This document shows, one piece after another, positions 45,989-58,878 of a stretch of 64,000 nucleotides of DNA. Under the pieces are notes generated by a model that was given only the letters and a program-made list of their open reading frames with translations, was not told the origin of the DNA and made no database searches. The stretch comes from Linnemannia schmuckeri. Taxonomy: Eukaryota > Mortierellomycota > Mortierellomycetes > Mortierellales > Mortierellaceae. The stretch covers positions 248,001 through 312,000 of the forward strand of contig JANATG010000022.1 in the NCBI GenBank assembly GCA_029449235.1. Direction: 5' to 3'. A program made the translations under genes and the position numbers. Position 1 is the first letter of the stretch. The number at the start of each line of letters is the position of its first letter.

Positions 45989-48900
45989 ATGGAAGTCTCG
46001 GCACCTTTCTTGCCCCAGTCAATTGCGACACTCATCTCGACCGTCAGTCTGGGAGCACGGGTATCACTGCGGACAGCAGCCATCATAGTTGAGGCAAGTT
46101 TTGACTCATAGCACGAATGAGTGAATGACTGAATGAATGAATGACTGATTGAATGAATGATGGGATGACATTGCAACAAGAGACATAAAAAGTGTGTTGA
46201 AGTGTAGCGAGTGAACCAAGAGGGAAGAGGAGTGTGAGACAAATAAACTACCTGACCAACCAGGCACCCCTGTCTGAGGTGCACTTTTTCCCTTCTCTTT
46301 GATGCCAAGCGGGACAATCTGAACTGGGTGCCAGTTCTTGTGTTCATTTTTTGGTGGCAACTGAGTGTTATTTTTTTTTTTTTGGGAGAGCAAGAGCTGA
46401 CTTCTTTTTTCTTTTTGTTATGCAGGCCTTACTAGAAACGCTACAACATGGTACCAGCGCCACCCTTGGTATCAGTCGTCGCTCTCTTCTTGCTGCCGTA
46501 TCAACCGCCAAGATCCTCAATGTCCTCAAGGGGTCTGCAGGTCCAAAGTAAGTGTTCACTTTTCTGCTTATGTGATTATTGTGGTTGTGCCTCGATCATG
46601 TCAAGCATCAGCATCATTCCAGTCGACTGTGCTCGCTTTTGTTTGTGTGCCATGTTGTATTGTTGTTTTTGTTCCTTTGTTTTGCATTGTTTACTTTTGT
46701 TATTCTATTGCTACTTTGACAACTGAGTAACACTCGCCTGACTGAATGGCTGACCAACTCTGTTCCCTTTTGGGCTTATGATAAATAGTGATGCTTTCAC
46801 GATGCTACTCGACAAATATACGTCTCTAGGCGTGTACGTGATCCACCACTCCTTCACACTAACCGAACTCTTTGCCATCTCGGGACTCCAGCTTGTCTCC
46901 AACACCCTCACTGCCGGTATCAGGGTAAGTTTGCCATTCACTTCCATTCTATCTGCATCGTTTCATCCTTATCTTCATCCAACTCTTCATCGACTCTCTC
47001 TACTTTTTTACTTTTGTCACAATTTCAGCTCTCCACATTCCCGATTTCTCCGAACCTTCAACCTACCTCGGCTCAATCTTTTTTTTTTTTTCTTGCTTTT
47101 GAGGGTTATACATCTGTCTGCCTCTTGTTTACCTGAGTTCCAACATAAAAAAATATCGCGAATTGTTGGATATTGATGCAGCGAAGCAAAACGAAACAGC
47201 AGCTAATTGGGAGGAGGTCGATCAAAGCGCACCAAAGAGATTGCTGCATGCAGGACAAGCACCTTGCTATGCTGAATCCTCCGAGAGGAAAAGCCAAAAG
47301 AAGAAGAATAGGCAAACCGCAGTGTGGAAACATCAAAAGGCGAAAACAACACTGTGGAGTGTCAACGTATAGAGAGGTGAAAGTGGGATGGGGTTGTTTT
47401 CGTCTGTGAACAACAACGGACACTACTCTTGGTGCGTCGCCTTCGTCTTCCATCCCTTTTTTGGTTTGTCTTCATCCTCCTCTCCCCTTGAACGTGTGCT
47501 TGGGCCAAATTGAAAGGGGAGCGTGATTCAGGAGGCTTGAAGAAGCATCCAACAGTGACAGGGATGGAAAGAACACGCAAGTAAAGTGGAGGCAAAGGCG
47601 GGAAAAAAAGGGGCAGACCTACTATCGACATACATTGCTACCTTGCGCATTTTGCGTTTTCATCGTCACAGGCAGCGTGTCCTCAGGGACCAAACAAAAC
47701 AAAACAAACAACAACAGATACTGAATCTAAGCATAGGTTCATCATCCCCTCTCCTTCGACCCCTCCACCGCAAGGACACAGGCACAGGCGCAGGCATGTG
47801 CAAAGGACCGATATTGAAATAGTCAATTACAATTTCACATCCACCTCTACTTACCCGTTTATTCCATCAGCTCTTTTATTGATTGTGATTAACACGAGAC
47901 ATAGTGGGTGACAAAGACTAAAGAGCTAGTTCGTGTGCAGCGTGGAGACGAGTAATACGAAAGGCGATCGGATGATCTCACCCATGGAGTGTAACGCATT
48001 TGAACGTGGCATTGATATTGGCTGTGTAAAACGAAAAAAGACATATGATCCTACTTCTAAAAAAGAAGAGGGATGATAATTCAATAGAGCATGGTGTTGT
48101 TGACAATGTCTCGAGCAGGAAATGTTTATCTTATGAGGATGAACAGAGGAGAGGATGGGGCAGGCAGTATGGATATCATGCAAACAATTCGAGTGGGTGT
48201 GGACGAAAACAGAGAGATACACTGTCTGGAAGTAAATTCTTACTAGCCGAACGTACCCCAGCCCGGTTAACAAATGATGTTCGCTCTGCCATTATTGCTC
48301 TCAACATGTGCTTTTGTGCTTGTAACCATTCGGACTAAGGGTTCTCATTTAATATGATTACCACATCTATACCCCGAGGAATCTCCGCCGCTACTTCGCC
48401 TGTTTTATCTTTCTTGTACACGTCTGCTTGGACATGGTCCACCAACAAATTTTCTACGACACTTGAATACTTACATTGCAACTGTCCTTTTCAATTACTA
48501 TTAGACTGCAGAGGAATCTGTTCGGGTTGTTGATGGACTGTTTGGTTCGACCGAGACGTCAAAGGCACTGGCAGCAGTGGTGGGGTTGGTCAAGAAGGAG
48601 GTATACGAGGATCAAGATTTCGCTATTACACAAGCAGGAAAGATGGCAGTACTCGCATCCATCACCAAAGCCATCACTGTCTTTGCCTGTCTTCAAGCCG
48701 CCACTCACAAGCAGACTCAAAAATCAGTCCGGGCAATGTTGGTATACGAAGGCGTCGTTGTGACAAAACCAAAGCGACTCGGAGGAGACGGTTCGACACA
48801 ACTGACAACCATCCAACGGAGACAGGGCGACGATGAGGATGAAAACTCGGGTGAGCTCTTGGAGGACCTCTCACACGCCCTTGTCACAGACCCAGATGAC

Positions 48901-51627
48901 GTGACCCAGGATATGACAACAACCCAGATTGAACGCGTCCTTGGCGCCGACATCCTTCAAGTCACAACAACAACCATCTTAACTACCACAACGACACAGA
49001 CTTTTGTCCGCCCGGGCGCTGACCTTACAAAACTCGGAAAACCCTTGCCGCCAATACACGACAAGGAGCCATCGTCATCGCTGCAGCGACAAGGACTCTT
49101 TCCAGCATCGATCGAAACTGCCAGTTCTTCCCGCGCAGCCAGCTCATCGATGGCCATCACTACACGGTCTCGGAGGGGCTCCGTTTCTTCTATTGCATCA
49201 GTCGCCACTACTTTGACCCAGTATGCCACGACATCGATTGTTGGCAACCCTCATGGAACACCTAATGGTACAGTTCGTCACAGCACTGCAACAGCCAGTG
49301 ATACATTTGGACCTTCGGAGTCGCTGACAACAGAGGGCACCCGTCAAGCCAACAACAATCTCCGACTCATGTTCTCGACAGTGACCAAGAAGTTCAAGAA
49401 GAACCAAAGGGTCCAGATTGGTGGTGACACCGACGGCACTGTTTTGTCTAGGACGCAGGAACGGGAGATCAAAACGAGTGAAGCTCGGGATTCGTTGGAC
49501 TGGTCTGAGGATGATACAGACTGGATTGAGGTGACCAAGTCTTCAGAGACCATGTCGTCGGTCGAGATGAACGCAACCTTGTACGACGTCCCACTGGAGA
49601 AAAAGGACGGTAGCACCAAACTTGGGTCCGCATCGTTTGGGCTCAAGAACGGACTTTCGACAAAGAAGTTTGGACGATCCTTCTTCTCCAAGATGTCGAA
49701 ACCATTAGTCTTCGGCAAGAACGGCGAGCATAAAGCCCTGGACGCCGGCCCTCAGCTAACCATTACGGAGGTGGACGAATCCAAAAACGACTCCGATAAC
49801 TCTTTGTCGGACAGAAATTCAAATCCCAAGCCTACTTTGGTGGAGCTGAAGGGCGGTAGCAGTGACGAAGACGACCATGTAGACTCGCGCCCGCCGCCCC
49901 CACCTAAAGAGCCACAGGAACCTAACCCAGCCAACTTTCCTCGCGACCATTTGGTTCGCAACATTCAGCGGTTCATGCGATACGCCTCGGCAAGTTACGG
50001 ACACAACTTCATGCGAATTCTCGGCATCGGCGCCATTGGAGACTCCATCTACTCGCCCTACGGAGATCATCCCAACCACCACGCCTTTGCGACCCATACA
50101 TCAACACCACTGGACTCGATCCTTTTATCGTCTTTCACAGACCCAGGCACCAAGGGAACCTTCCATGCGCCCAAGATGCACTCACTTGTCCACTACATCA
50201 ATCTGGATCATGGAGCTCAATGTGTGGTCTTGACATGTCGCGGAACTCTTGGCCTGTCGGATGTGTTAACGGATCTTTGCGCCCACTACGACGACCTGGT
50301 GATGCCCATTGTCAAGTCTGGAAAGAGAGTAGGTCAACCTGCGCCCTCGAAATACAAAGTCCATGCAGGAATGCACGCATCAGCCCGCCTGCTGTCCCAG
50401 GAAACGTCGACTGTCTACAAGACCATCCAAAAGGCACTTCAGGACTACCCCGACTATGGACTCGTTTTGTGTGGACATTCGTTAGGAGGAGGCGTGGCTG
50501 CGATTCTGTCGTTGCTTTGGTCGATGAAGAGTGGCGATTTTGAGGCGTATGTTGAGGAGGAGGAGGATTATTCTAGTGACGAGGATGAGGACGAAACTCC
50601 GTCGCGTCGAGGCAAGTCCAGCCCAAAACGACCCAGGAACCGCATTTTATACCCCGAGATCACCACACCATTTGTGACCTCTCCTGGATCAGGACTCCCA
50701 GCTGGACGCCCCATTCATTGTTACGCTTTTGGACCACCATGCGTGATGTCGCTGCCTCTATCAAAGTACTGCAACGGATTGATCACGACGGTTGTGCACC
50801 AGTACGATCTTGTCCCGACTCTCAGCTTGGGTCTTTTGCGGGACTTCAAGAATGTGGCGACGACATTGCATGAGGAGGGATCGGTGGTGGAAGATATTGT
50901 GAAGCGACTCATTATTGGCGCGTCGTCCAATAGGGCCAATGCGGAACGACAGGCGGCAGAGGATGCAAAGATTGCGTCGACCACTTACACGTCCCCGGTA
51001 ACCGCCACTGCACCACCGACCAAGCCAGAGGGAGTCCCCAAGCGGTCACAGAGCATGCCCATGTACTCGGAATACGATCGGTGGCAGCTTCAGGAGGCTG
51101 AGGATCGGGATTGGTCATGGTCGCTCATCAAGACTATGCGTGCCGACATGAGTTCTGACAAGCTGTACCCACCTACGCCTGTTTATCTCTTGGAATCCAC
51201 TGCCACGACGATCGTTAACCCCGAGCCATCGTCCGCTGCAGCTGCAGCGGCCGCTAGTATGGCTGCATCGGTTTCAATGACCACCGACCCACAGTACCCA
51301 GGTTCGACGCCCATGGCAAAGTCGTTCTCGGCCTCGGCGGCTTTCTCAGCAGCAGCATCGTATGCCAGTGGGTTCCGACCCAGCTCTCCATTTGGCTACA
51401 GGAGCTCGACCCCTACTCCTGGAGCAAAACCCAAGGCGGCGACTTTGCCTGTGAAGCCAGTGACTGCTCAGAAAGCGTACAAGGTGTCGATGCGCCGATT
51501 TGATCATGTCGAGGATCGGTTTGGCGAGCTGCAGTTTGCGAGGTCAATGTTCACGGATCATAATCCCGCCAACTATGAGGAGTGTGTCGAGCGCCTCACT
51601 CTTGCCGTCTTCCCGCCCGAGGAGTAG
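45989..51627 (+). CDS. Large class 3 lipase (sn-1 diacylglycerol-lipase-like)
   Basis: Exons 45989-46093, 46426-46547, 46789-46924 and 48505-51627 give 1161 aa. The first intron uses a GC donor (GAG/GCAAGT); the others are GT-AG. The catalytic triad of alpha/beta-hydrolase lipases is visible: Ser in GHSLGGG (about residue 780), Asp in QYDLVPTLS (about 889) and His in FTDHNPANYE (about 1140), with the oxyanion-side strand CVVLTCRGTLGLSDVLTDL before them. The long N-terminal half is Ser/Thr-rich and probably regulatory, with an amphipathic or membrane-associated start (IATLISTVSLGARVSLRTAA). Acidic (EEEEDYSSDEDEDE) and poly-Ala insertions sit in or after the hydrolase domain. Likely substrates are diacylglycerol or phospholipids at membranes; this is inferred from the fold. 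Confidence 0.9.
46925..48504 (+). other. Unusually long third intron of the lipase gene
   Basis: 1580 bases from AGG/GTAAGT to TATTAG/ACTGCAG, while the other introns listed exon by exon here are about 60-340 bases. Both flanking exons are phase-compatible, so the splice is well supported by frame. The interior has no clear gene; minus-strand frames at 47106-47453 and 47926-48273 have no motif. It may hold an inserted repeat, an unseen internal exon or a nested non-coding RNA. Confidence 0.6.
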
Positions 51628-51805
51628 TTCCAATGGCTTTGGTTATGTCTTCCTTGCTTATAATGCAGAAAACAATAAAATGAGAACAAAAATATGCATT
51701 TAATACATCCCTTGACTTTTTATTTTGTCTCCAAATCAAGTCCTGCATTTGTGTGTTGTTAATGTTCGTGCTGCTGCTGTACGAATTTGAAAAGAGAAAT
51801 CCTTT

Positions 51806-53151
51806 TTAGTCCTTCTTGAACGAGAATCTGGGAGCGTTCTCGGCAATGAAATAAGGTCTCGCCATGGGCCGAACATGCTCCCAGGCCTCATCAAAAGCCT
51901 TGATCATCTCTTCGGGAAGAGGACCCTTGTCGAGTTCTGTCAACGTCTCCTCCAACTGCTCCACCTTTGACGACCCAATCAGGATGCCGTCCTTGGCGGT
52001 GAGGCCGGAATGGTGGCGAATCCAGCGGAGAGTTGCTTCGAGCAAGGTGAGACTGTGGGCTGTTGCGACCTTTGTAAGTAATTCGACGGCTTCAAAGGTT
52101 GTCTTGTTCCAGTACATTCCTCGTACCCTGTGCGTTGTAGGATGAGAGGTGGAGGAAGAGGAAAAGGAAGGGGAGGAGGTGGTTAGATCTTGGTGCTATT
52201 TCGTCGTGGTCATGCAGAAACGCAACTGTATTTTTGATTAAAGCGAAACGACGCTATGATTCACGCATGAGAAAAAAAAAAATTCTAACACCAAGAAAAA
52301 AAAAAAACAAAAAAATCCTTCCAAGAAACTTACATCTTGCCGACAGCAGTCTTGGGATCATATCGACTGCCTTCAGGAGCTTCAGCATCAAACTTATACT
52401 TTCCCGAGAGCACACCTCCAGAGATGGGGTTATAAGCATAAAAACTCATGTTGAGGTATTTGAGGCAAGGAAGCAGTTCAGAAGTGACGGAACGGTCGAT
52501 GGGGTTGTAGGAGCCTTGGTAGACTGTTGGGAGGACGTAACCGTTTTGTTTGCAAATGGAGTGCATGAGAGCTACGTTCCAGGCTGAGTAGTTTGATACA
52601 CCGAACTAGGTTTGTTGGAGGGATGGATGAGAGGGGAGGGAAGAGAGTGGTTAGGATTTTTGTTATAGAATTAGAAACACTCATGGCAAATATGCATATG
52701 CAGAAGGCATCACGCCAAGGGTTCTTACCCGATCAAAGAGTCCCTCCTTGTAGAGATCATCGATTGACTTCAGAGTCTCTTCAAAGGGCACCGAATAATC
52801 TGGCGCATGGAGGTACAAAATATCGACCTTCTTCGCATTGAGCGCCTTCAAGCTCTCCCGGAACTGTTTAGGCAGATTCTCCTTGTTGTGACTTCCAGCC
52901 TGGAAAGGAAATACCTTTGTCGAAATCTTCAAATGGGCGGTTGGTACTTGGGAGAGGACGATCTCACAGTCGCCGTTGCCATAGAACCGAGCTGTGTCGA
53001 CTTCTGTGTGGCCATGGGAAGCGAAGGTAGTGAGGAAGGGTGCCACGGCGGCGGGACCTCGGACTTTGCAGGCGGATGTTTGTGCGTCGGTGGTGTCCAG
53101 TCCGAACGTCATTGCTCCGAGGACGATGCGGGGGATGTTGGCAGTTGTCAT
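51806..53151 (-). CDS. Aldo/keto reductase, AKR7 type (array copy 1)
   Basis: Exons 53151-52729, 52605-52334, 52127-51806; 338 aa. The TIM-barrel reductase has the catalytic tetrad: Asp and Tyr in EVDTARFYGNG, Lys in KISTKVFPF, His in ILYLHAPDYS. The NADPH end is marked by ATLRWIRHHSGL and GILIGSSKVEQLEETL. Fungal-specific SNYSAWNVAL and SGGVLSGKYKF are present. The closest known class is aflatoxin B1 aldehyde/succinic semialdehyde reductase (AKR7), which reduces reactive aldehydes and dialdehydes in the cytosol. It is the last gene of a head-to-tail array. Introns fall after the LFDR codons and within an ATG codon (GKM), as in the paralogues. Confidence 0.93.
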
Positions 53152-54074
53152 GTGTTTTTTGGTGGTGGTTGGTTGAGTTGTTGGGGGCTGTGGTTGTAAA
53201 GTGGTTTAATGAAGAAAAAGAAAAGGAAATGAGGGACTCTGTATTTATATGACGAAAAAGGAGTATAAGAGGTCTTTCAGACATAAAATGATTGTCGTGG
53301 TGAGAAAACACACTGGCGATTCCATCTTGCATTAGTTCTTCTGGTTAGCTTGTTAGAAACCAATCACGTAAAAGGGACACGCATCTACACACCCATCGAC
53401 TTATCTCAGCCTCACTGCAGCTACATCATATACCCTCCCCCATTCGCCATTCTGTAAATTTTAAAACACATATACAAACAAAGGAATAAACAATGATGAA
53501 AGGATCCAAACCTCACCATTGTCTCCGCAGTTTGTCGTTGGGTAAGCCGTTCATATTCTGTCCCTCTTTTTCTTTCTATCGCCGTGTGTATGAAAAAAAA
53601 ACTCAAGGCTCGTTCTCGTTTCTCGCTTTATGCTTTTTTGGGCAAACACGTCCGAATGCCGCGCGTCATAACGTAGTCGATCAATTTTTTTTTTGGACAG
53701 AAAAAAAAAAAAAAAAAAAAAAAAAAAGGGGTCGCCACATACTTTGTCCGCGCAAAAGAACAATTCCTTTTTCAATTTACGAGCGCGGATATTTGCACAC
53801 TTTCATTTTGGATGAAAGGGTCTGGACGCACGTCCTCCAATTGGCTGGGTGAATGCATGAACGAGAATAAACATGCTAACTTGGCAAAAGGATTTCCCGG
53901 CCAGACAGACAGACAACAGAAGCAACGAGAACAAGAGAAAACCAAACTCAATCATGCTTTTTTCTACTTCTTCATTTTTAATTCCCTCCGAGGATATCCT
54001 GAATAAAGAAAACCCCTTCCTTTTATCTACGGATGGACTCTCATTCCAGGCGCAAAGACTAGTACGAGCTCTCT
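53152..54074. other. Intergenic spacer of the AKR array, copy 1/2
   Basis: Promoter of copy 1 and 3' end of copy 2. It includes a 27-base A run near 53700-53727. No gene is seen. Confidence 0.4.
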
Positions 54075-54477
54075 TCACTCCTTCTTCTGCAAGAAGGCAA
54101 CTTTGGGCGCATCCGGTCCGCGAAAGTACCAATTCGTCGTTCCCTTCACTGCTTCCCAGGCCTCATCAAACGCCTTCACCATCTCCTCGGGCAACGGACC
54201 CTTCTCCAACTCTGTCAGCGACTCCTCCAGTTGGGCAACACTCGTCGATCCAATCAAGATCCCATCCTTGGCATTAAGTCCGGAATGATGGCGCATCCAG
54301 CGGAGCGTTGCTTCGAGGAGGGTGAGGTTTTGGGCGGCGGCGACGAGTTTGAGCTGTTGGACTGCTTCAAAGTTTGATTTGTTCCAGTACCAATCTCGGG
54401 CCCTGATAAGAAGCAAGCATACGAATCGAAGGAGATGTAATGGTTTCGTTAGTTGGAGGAAGGGTGGTTAAAATCAG

Positions 54478-54517
<40 letters not shown>

Positions 54518-55396
54518 GCTAATCATCATAAAATAAAAACAGACGTGAAAAAAAGAAAGACTTACATCTGTCCGATGAGAGTTTTGGGATCATATCGCGT
54601 GCCCTCGGGGTCGACGTTAAAGTTGTACTTTCCCGAGAGGACGCCTCCACAAATTGGGTTGTAGGCATAGAAGCTGATGTTGTAGTGTCTCAGGCAAGGG
54701 AGGAGCTCCGTGGTGACAGAGCGCGCGATAGGGTTGTACATCCCTTGGTAGACTGTTGGCAAGACGTATCCATTCTGCTTGCAAATCTCATAAATCTGGA
54801 CTACGTTCCAGGACGAGTAGTTTGACAGACCAAACTAATTGGTGCATATGAGATGGCAGAGAAAAGAGAGATTAGCTATGATGTCGACATGTCGACTGAC
54901 GCAAAGAAAACTGCCGACAAGGGCCTACTCACTCTTTAAGTACTAGAATGCTTACCTTCTCAAACAAGCCCTCTCGGTAGAGATCATCCATAGCCTTACA
55001 AGTCTCCTCATAAGGCGTATCATAATCCGGCACATGTAGATACAAAATATCCACCTTCTCCACCTTCAGCGCCTTCAGACTCGCACGGAACTGCCTCGGA
55101 AGATTCTCCTTGTTGTGGCTCCCGGGAGCAAAGGGATAGACCTTGGTCGAGATCTTCATATGGGCAGTAGGCAATTGCGAGAGAACGGTCTCCGTGTCGC
55201 CATTGCTATAGAACCGAGCAGTGTCGATTTCTGTGTGGCCGTAGGTAGAGAAGGTGGTGAGAAAGGGACCGACGGCCTGGGCACCGCGGACGCGGACGGC
55301 GGAAGTTTCGGCGTCGGTCGACTCGAGGCCGAATGTCATTGTGCCAAGGATGACGCGTGGGATGTTGGCGGTGGTTGTGGTTGTTGTGTTTGTCAT
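54075..55396 (-). CDS. Aldo/keto reductase, AKR7 type (array copy 2)
   Basis: Exons 55396-54956, 54834-54566, 54402-54075; 345 aa. The tetrad is intact: EIDTARFYSNG, KISTKVYPF, ILYLHVPDYD. Compared with copy 1 it has an N-terminal Thr run (MTNTTTTTTAN), Ser for Gly after the catalytic Tyr, and Val for Ala beside the catalytic His, so substrate preference may differ. It shares the two intron positions of the family. A perfect (CA)18 lies in its second intron. Expected role: reduction of toxic aldehydes with NADPH. Confidence 0.93.
54479..54514 (+). repeat. (CA)18 microsatellite
   Basis: 36 bases of uninterrupted CA inside the second intron of AKR array copy 2, on the plus strand (GT in the transcript). 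Likely length-polymorphic. Confidence 0.95.
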
Positions 55397-56361
55397 TTTT
55401 TTTTGTTAGTTGATTGGGGAGATCGCTCGAGGGATGTGTTTGTGTTGAGATCAAGTCGAGTGTAAAGAAAAAAAGGGGAAAGGCGCCCTTTTTATACCAA
55501 CACCAAACTCGACAGCGTAAAAAGGTACATGATCAAACGATTAACGACCCATAGTCACTATTAACTATGTACGCCTCACATGAAAAAAAAAAATCGGGAG
55601 CCCTAGTCTTCCCAAAGAGCGTCCATCCTGCATCGCCCATTCCCCTCGCAGCATTTTTGGTCGTTCAGAGCACCTTCAATCAAAAACACAAACCAGCCCT
55701 GATCTCCTACATCCGCAGTCGTCGTAGTAATCGTCTGGCCGTGTCCTAGCCAACGGACTAGCAGACACGCATGTCGGGGGGGGGGGGGGGGCTAGCAACG
55801 CGTTCTATAATCGATGTTTAGCAGCGCCTCCACTGCGCACCTCGGTATTTTCAATTTTACGAGCCCGTACGCCTTTATTTCATTACCTATCATTGGACTG
55901 CGCTGTTGTAAACCCTTGTGGATGATGAAGGGATGCAGGACGAACTATGCATCTCTGTGTGGCACGCATATCTGGCACTATCCACGCCGCTCATAGCACC
56001 GGCATATTTTCTTGTTTGGTAGACTGATATCACGTCCCTGGATAAGCAAATCAACAGGTCCAGCAAATACATGAAAAGTATGGTAGGGGCCGCGTGGAAG
56101 ACACGAACGCCTTTTGTATTTGCCTGGCTTCATTGTTACCCCTTGACACATCATATACGTACAATCATAATGCGCAAACGTAGAAGCACCTGTTTGTTTT
56201 CTTCCAGTGCGGAAGCCATGACTGTCTTTCTTATTTCTTTGTGCTATTATGGCCATTAGACCTTTGGACACCTGAGACGCGAAAACAGTAGAAGTAAAAT
56301 CCACCTTGCCATTTAGCTTCTTTTCTTTCATTGTCTTAGACAATAGCTTGAGGGACACATG
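55397..56361. other. Intergenic spacer, AKR copies 2/3
   Basis: Promoter of copy 2 and flank of the dead copy 3. A G16 run at 55776-55791 is the only sharp feature. The segment after it (about 55800-56350) has short open frames without motifs. Confidence 0.4.
55776..55791 (+). repeat. G16 homopolymer
   Basis: Sixteen consecutive G, flanked by CATGTC and CTAGC. Rare compared with the many A/T runs here. It could form a quadruplex or be an assembly-sensitive site. Confidence 0.9.
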
Positions 56362-57433
56362 TCAATTGAACATCTCCACGGAAAGAGGACCCTTGTCGAG
56401 CCCAGTCAACGACCCCTCCAATTGAGCAACCGACCACGAGCCAATGATGATGCCGTCCTTGGCGGTTTGACCGGAATGGTGACGCATCCAGCGGAGGGTC
56501 GCCTCGAGAAGAGCGAGGTTGCTGGCGCTGGCGGTCATTGTGGGCGCTTGGACAGCCTCATAGTATGTCTCTGTTCAGTAGCGCTGGCGATATTGTGGAA
56601 GACAGAGATTATATAAAAAATACGAAGGGGTCAGACTATACATTAAGGTCGCATGTTTTTTTGACTTGGTGGCTCAGAAGAAAACATGAAGCAATGCATT
56701 AGCAAGAACTTGCATTTTTCTGAAACGAGTGTTGGGGTCATAGCGGTGTCCCTTTTTGACCTCATGCCCTACAAACTTGTACTTTCGTGTGAGAACACCT
56801 CTAGAGATGGGGTTGTAGGCATAGAAGCCCATGTTGTAGTGCTTGATGCAGGGAAGCAACTCAGTGGTAGCAGAGCGCGCGATAGGGTTGTACATTCCCT
56901 GGTGGGCCGAAAATGGTCAGATTTTGATTTCGATCTCGGCCAGGGTAAGTAAATAAGCATGCAAACACTAACAAAGCGCGCATTCATTTAAATGAAGCTT
57001 ACACGCTTGAAAAGCCCCTCCTTGTAGAGGTCATCAATGGCCTCGACAGCCTTCTCAAAAAGCATCGACTTTTCCGGCGCGTGGAGGTACAAGATGTTGA
57101 ACCTTATCCGCATTGAGCGTCTTCAGACTTGCACGGAACTGCCTCGACAGATTCTCCTTGTTGTGGCTCCCGGGAGCAAAGGGATAGATCTTGGTCGAGA
57201 TTTCATATGAGCACTAGGCAATTGCCAGAGAATGCTTTCCGTGTCCCCGTTGCCGTAGAGTCAAGCGGTGTCGACCTCGATGTGTCCATGGGCGTGAAAT
57301 GCAGTGAGGAAGGGAGCGATATTGTCGGCTCGCGGATGCGGACGAGAGAGGTGTCAGTGCTGATTTTCTCAAGGCCAAAGATTATTGTTCCGAGGACGAC
57401 TCGAGGGTTGTTGGCGGTTGCTTTGACAGTCAT
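56362..57433 (-). pseudogene. Dead AKR7-type aldo/keto reductase (array copy 3)
   Basis: The order of a family gene is kept but broken many times. Exon 1 (ATG at 57433) starts VLGTIIFGLEKIS but shifts frame after about 35 codons. The catalytic-Tyr region carries a TGA (EVDTA, stop, LYGNG), further shifts follow near 57208 and near 57105. The first third of exon 2 (the FGLSNYSAWNVAQ to TVYQ part) is missing, so homology resumes at MYNPIARSATTELL. Exon 3 ends early at GPLSVEMFN, lacking about 35-40 C-terminal codons. Surviving family motifs are ATLRWMRHHSG and DGIIIGSWSVAQLEGSL. It is closest to copy 4, sharing the RYDPNTRF-x-K exon end. Confidence 0.9.
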
Positions 57434-57888
57434 TCTTTGTTATATTTTTTTGGTTGTTGAGAGAGTGAGTTTGATAGAGAAAATAGGTAGTTGGCGACGA
57501 TGTCTAGTTTTATGCAAGAAAAACAACTACGACATATTGACAGGCAATCATCTTGTTTCTTTTCCGAGAGTTGCAAATAAACAAAAAAATCAAAGAGATG
57601 AGAAAGGGGTTCATTGTTTCATTCATTCCAAAGCCCAACTTCCACTAGGTTGTTTTGTTCATGAATCGAGCAAAGACCTAATACTGCAGACAAGCACTTC
57701 CTTTTGCTCCATCCACTCCTTATATCCTTTTTCTTGCAACAGTTCTCCTTCTAATCCTCTTCCCCTTCCATTTTCGCTTATTCTTTCCCATCGACCCACT
57801 ACCTTTAAAACAAGCCCTGATTCTTTTACCGCAGTCAGAATGGCTTATTTTCTTTCACCAGGTATTCATGTAGTGGACGTTCTCTCTC

Positions 57889-57925
57889 ACATAACTGCAC
57901 AAGCGCATCAAGGTTTAGCCAGAAC
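57889..57925 (+). repeat. Duplicated intergenic block (first copy)
   Basis: The core AAGCGCATCAAGGTTTAGCC and its flanks (ATAACTGCAC before, AGAAC after) recur at 61149-61185 with two or three changes. Weaker similarity extends on the downstream side (TTTTCATGCAA). It marks duplication of the whole intergenic plus gene unit. Confidence 0.85.
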
Positions 57926-58360
57926 GCTAAAAAAATAAACCTGAGCAATTGTACGACCACGAAGTCGGCCCTTTTTCATGCAAAATGTAGTCAATATTGG
58001 GCACATAAAAGGCAGGTAAAGAAAGCAAAGAGAAGAGACAAAATGCAAAGGATAAGTAAACACGAAAAAGTGTCCTTTGTAGGCTTGCAAAGACTAAACA
58101 AACTTTTCTACCTGCCTTTTCTTCATATGCGCCTATTGATAGCGATGACTCATACAAACAATGATGTTGGGTCGCTAAATGGTGATATGTTATCGTGAAA
58201 GGATGGTTACTTTGGCAGAACGATTCACGAGGACGGTCGGTGAGAATTAAGCGAGTCGATTCCTTTTTTTACAGTACTTGATTTGGCCGGCAATCGCGTT
58301 GACTATGCGAATGAACCACTTCCGCTATGCCTCCTTCTGTCTCTCTTACTCTTTCCCCCC

Positions 58361-58500
58361 TCCTCTCTCTCTCTCCTTCTCCCCCTCTCTCTTCTTCCCT
58401 CTCTCTCTTCTTCCCCCTCTCTCTCCTTCTCCCCCTCTCTCTTCTTCCCCCTCTCTCTCCTTCTCCCCCTCTCTCTTCTTCCCCCTCTCTCTCCTTCTTC
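58361..58500 (+). repeat. CT-rich minisatellite
   Basis: Tandem pyrimidine repeat of alternating 16-base units (CTCTCTCTTCTTCCCC and CTCTCTCCTTCTCCCC), about eight units. The matching spacer upstream of copy 4 has only a short CT stretch (about 61800-61850), so it expanded after the duplication. Confidence 0.85.
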
Positions 58501-58878
58501 TCTGCTCTTATGAGAAAAAAAAAGAGTAATTGACATTGGTATCTTCATGATGCTCACCTTTATTTCATGATTCGACAACCAATGATATAAATGACAGTTG
58601 AGAAGCGGGGAGGAATGAAGACACGATACCTATTGTGAAGAAAGAAAAAATATAATGGTATGCTGAGTTGAAACAGAAAGGACGAAGCGCAAGATGAAGA
58701 GACAAGGGTGAAGACGAGGTCTGCATGCCTCAAAGCAGCGGAAGTTAAGAAGAGGCGAGGGTGAAGAAGAGGCGAGGGTGAAGAAGAGGCGAGGGTGAAG
58801 ATAAAAAGTGGACGATCACTGTATAAGTCGAGCATCTTATGAAGAACTAAAACAGAGGACAATCTTTGATTCTATTTG

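Noticed and set aside
42174..51627. Functional cluster of VPS4, lipase and the neighbouring Crinkler headers
   Set aside because: VPS4 is a general ESCRT component found in all fungi and the lipase is transcribed from a separate promoter 1.7 kb away. Adjacency alone does not support a shared system.
58278..58578. Long open frames over the CT repeat (Ser/Leu/Pro or Arg/Glu/Gly)
   Set aside because: All three frames are open on both strands because the repeat contains no stop codons. No start context or flanking coding is seen.
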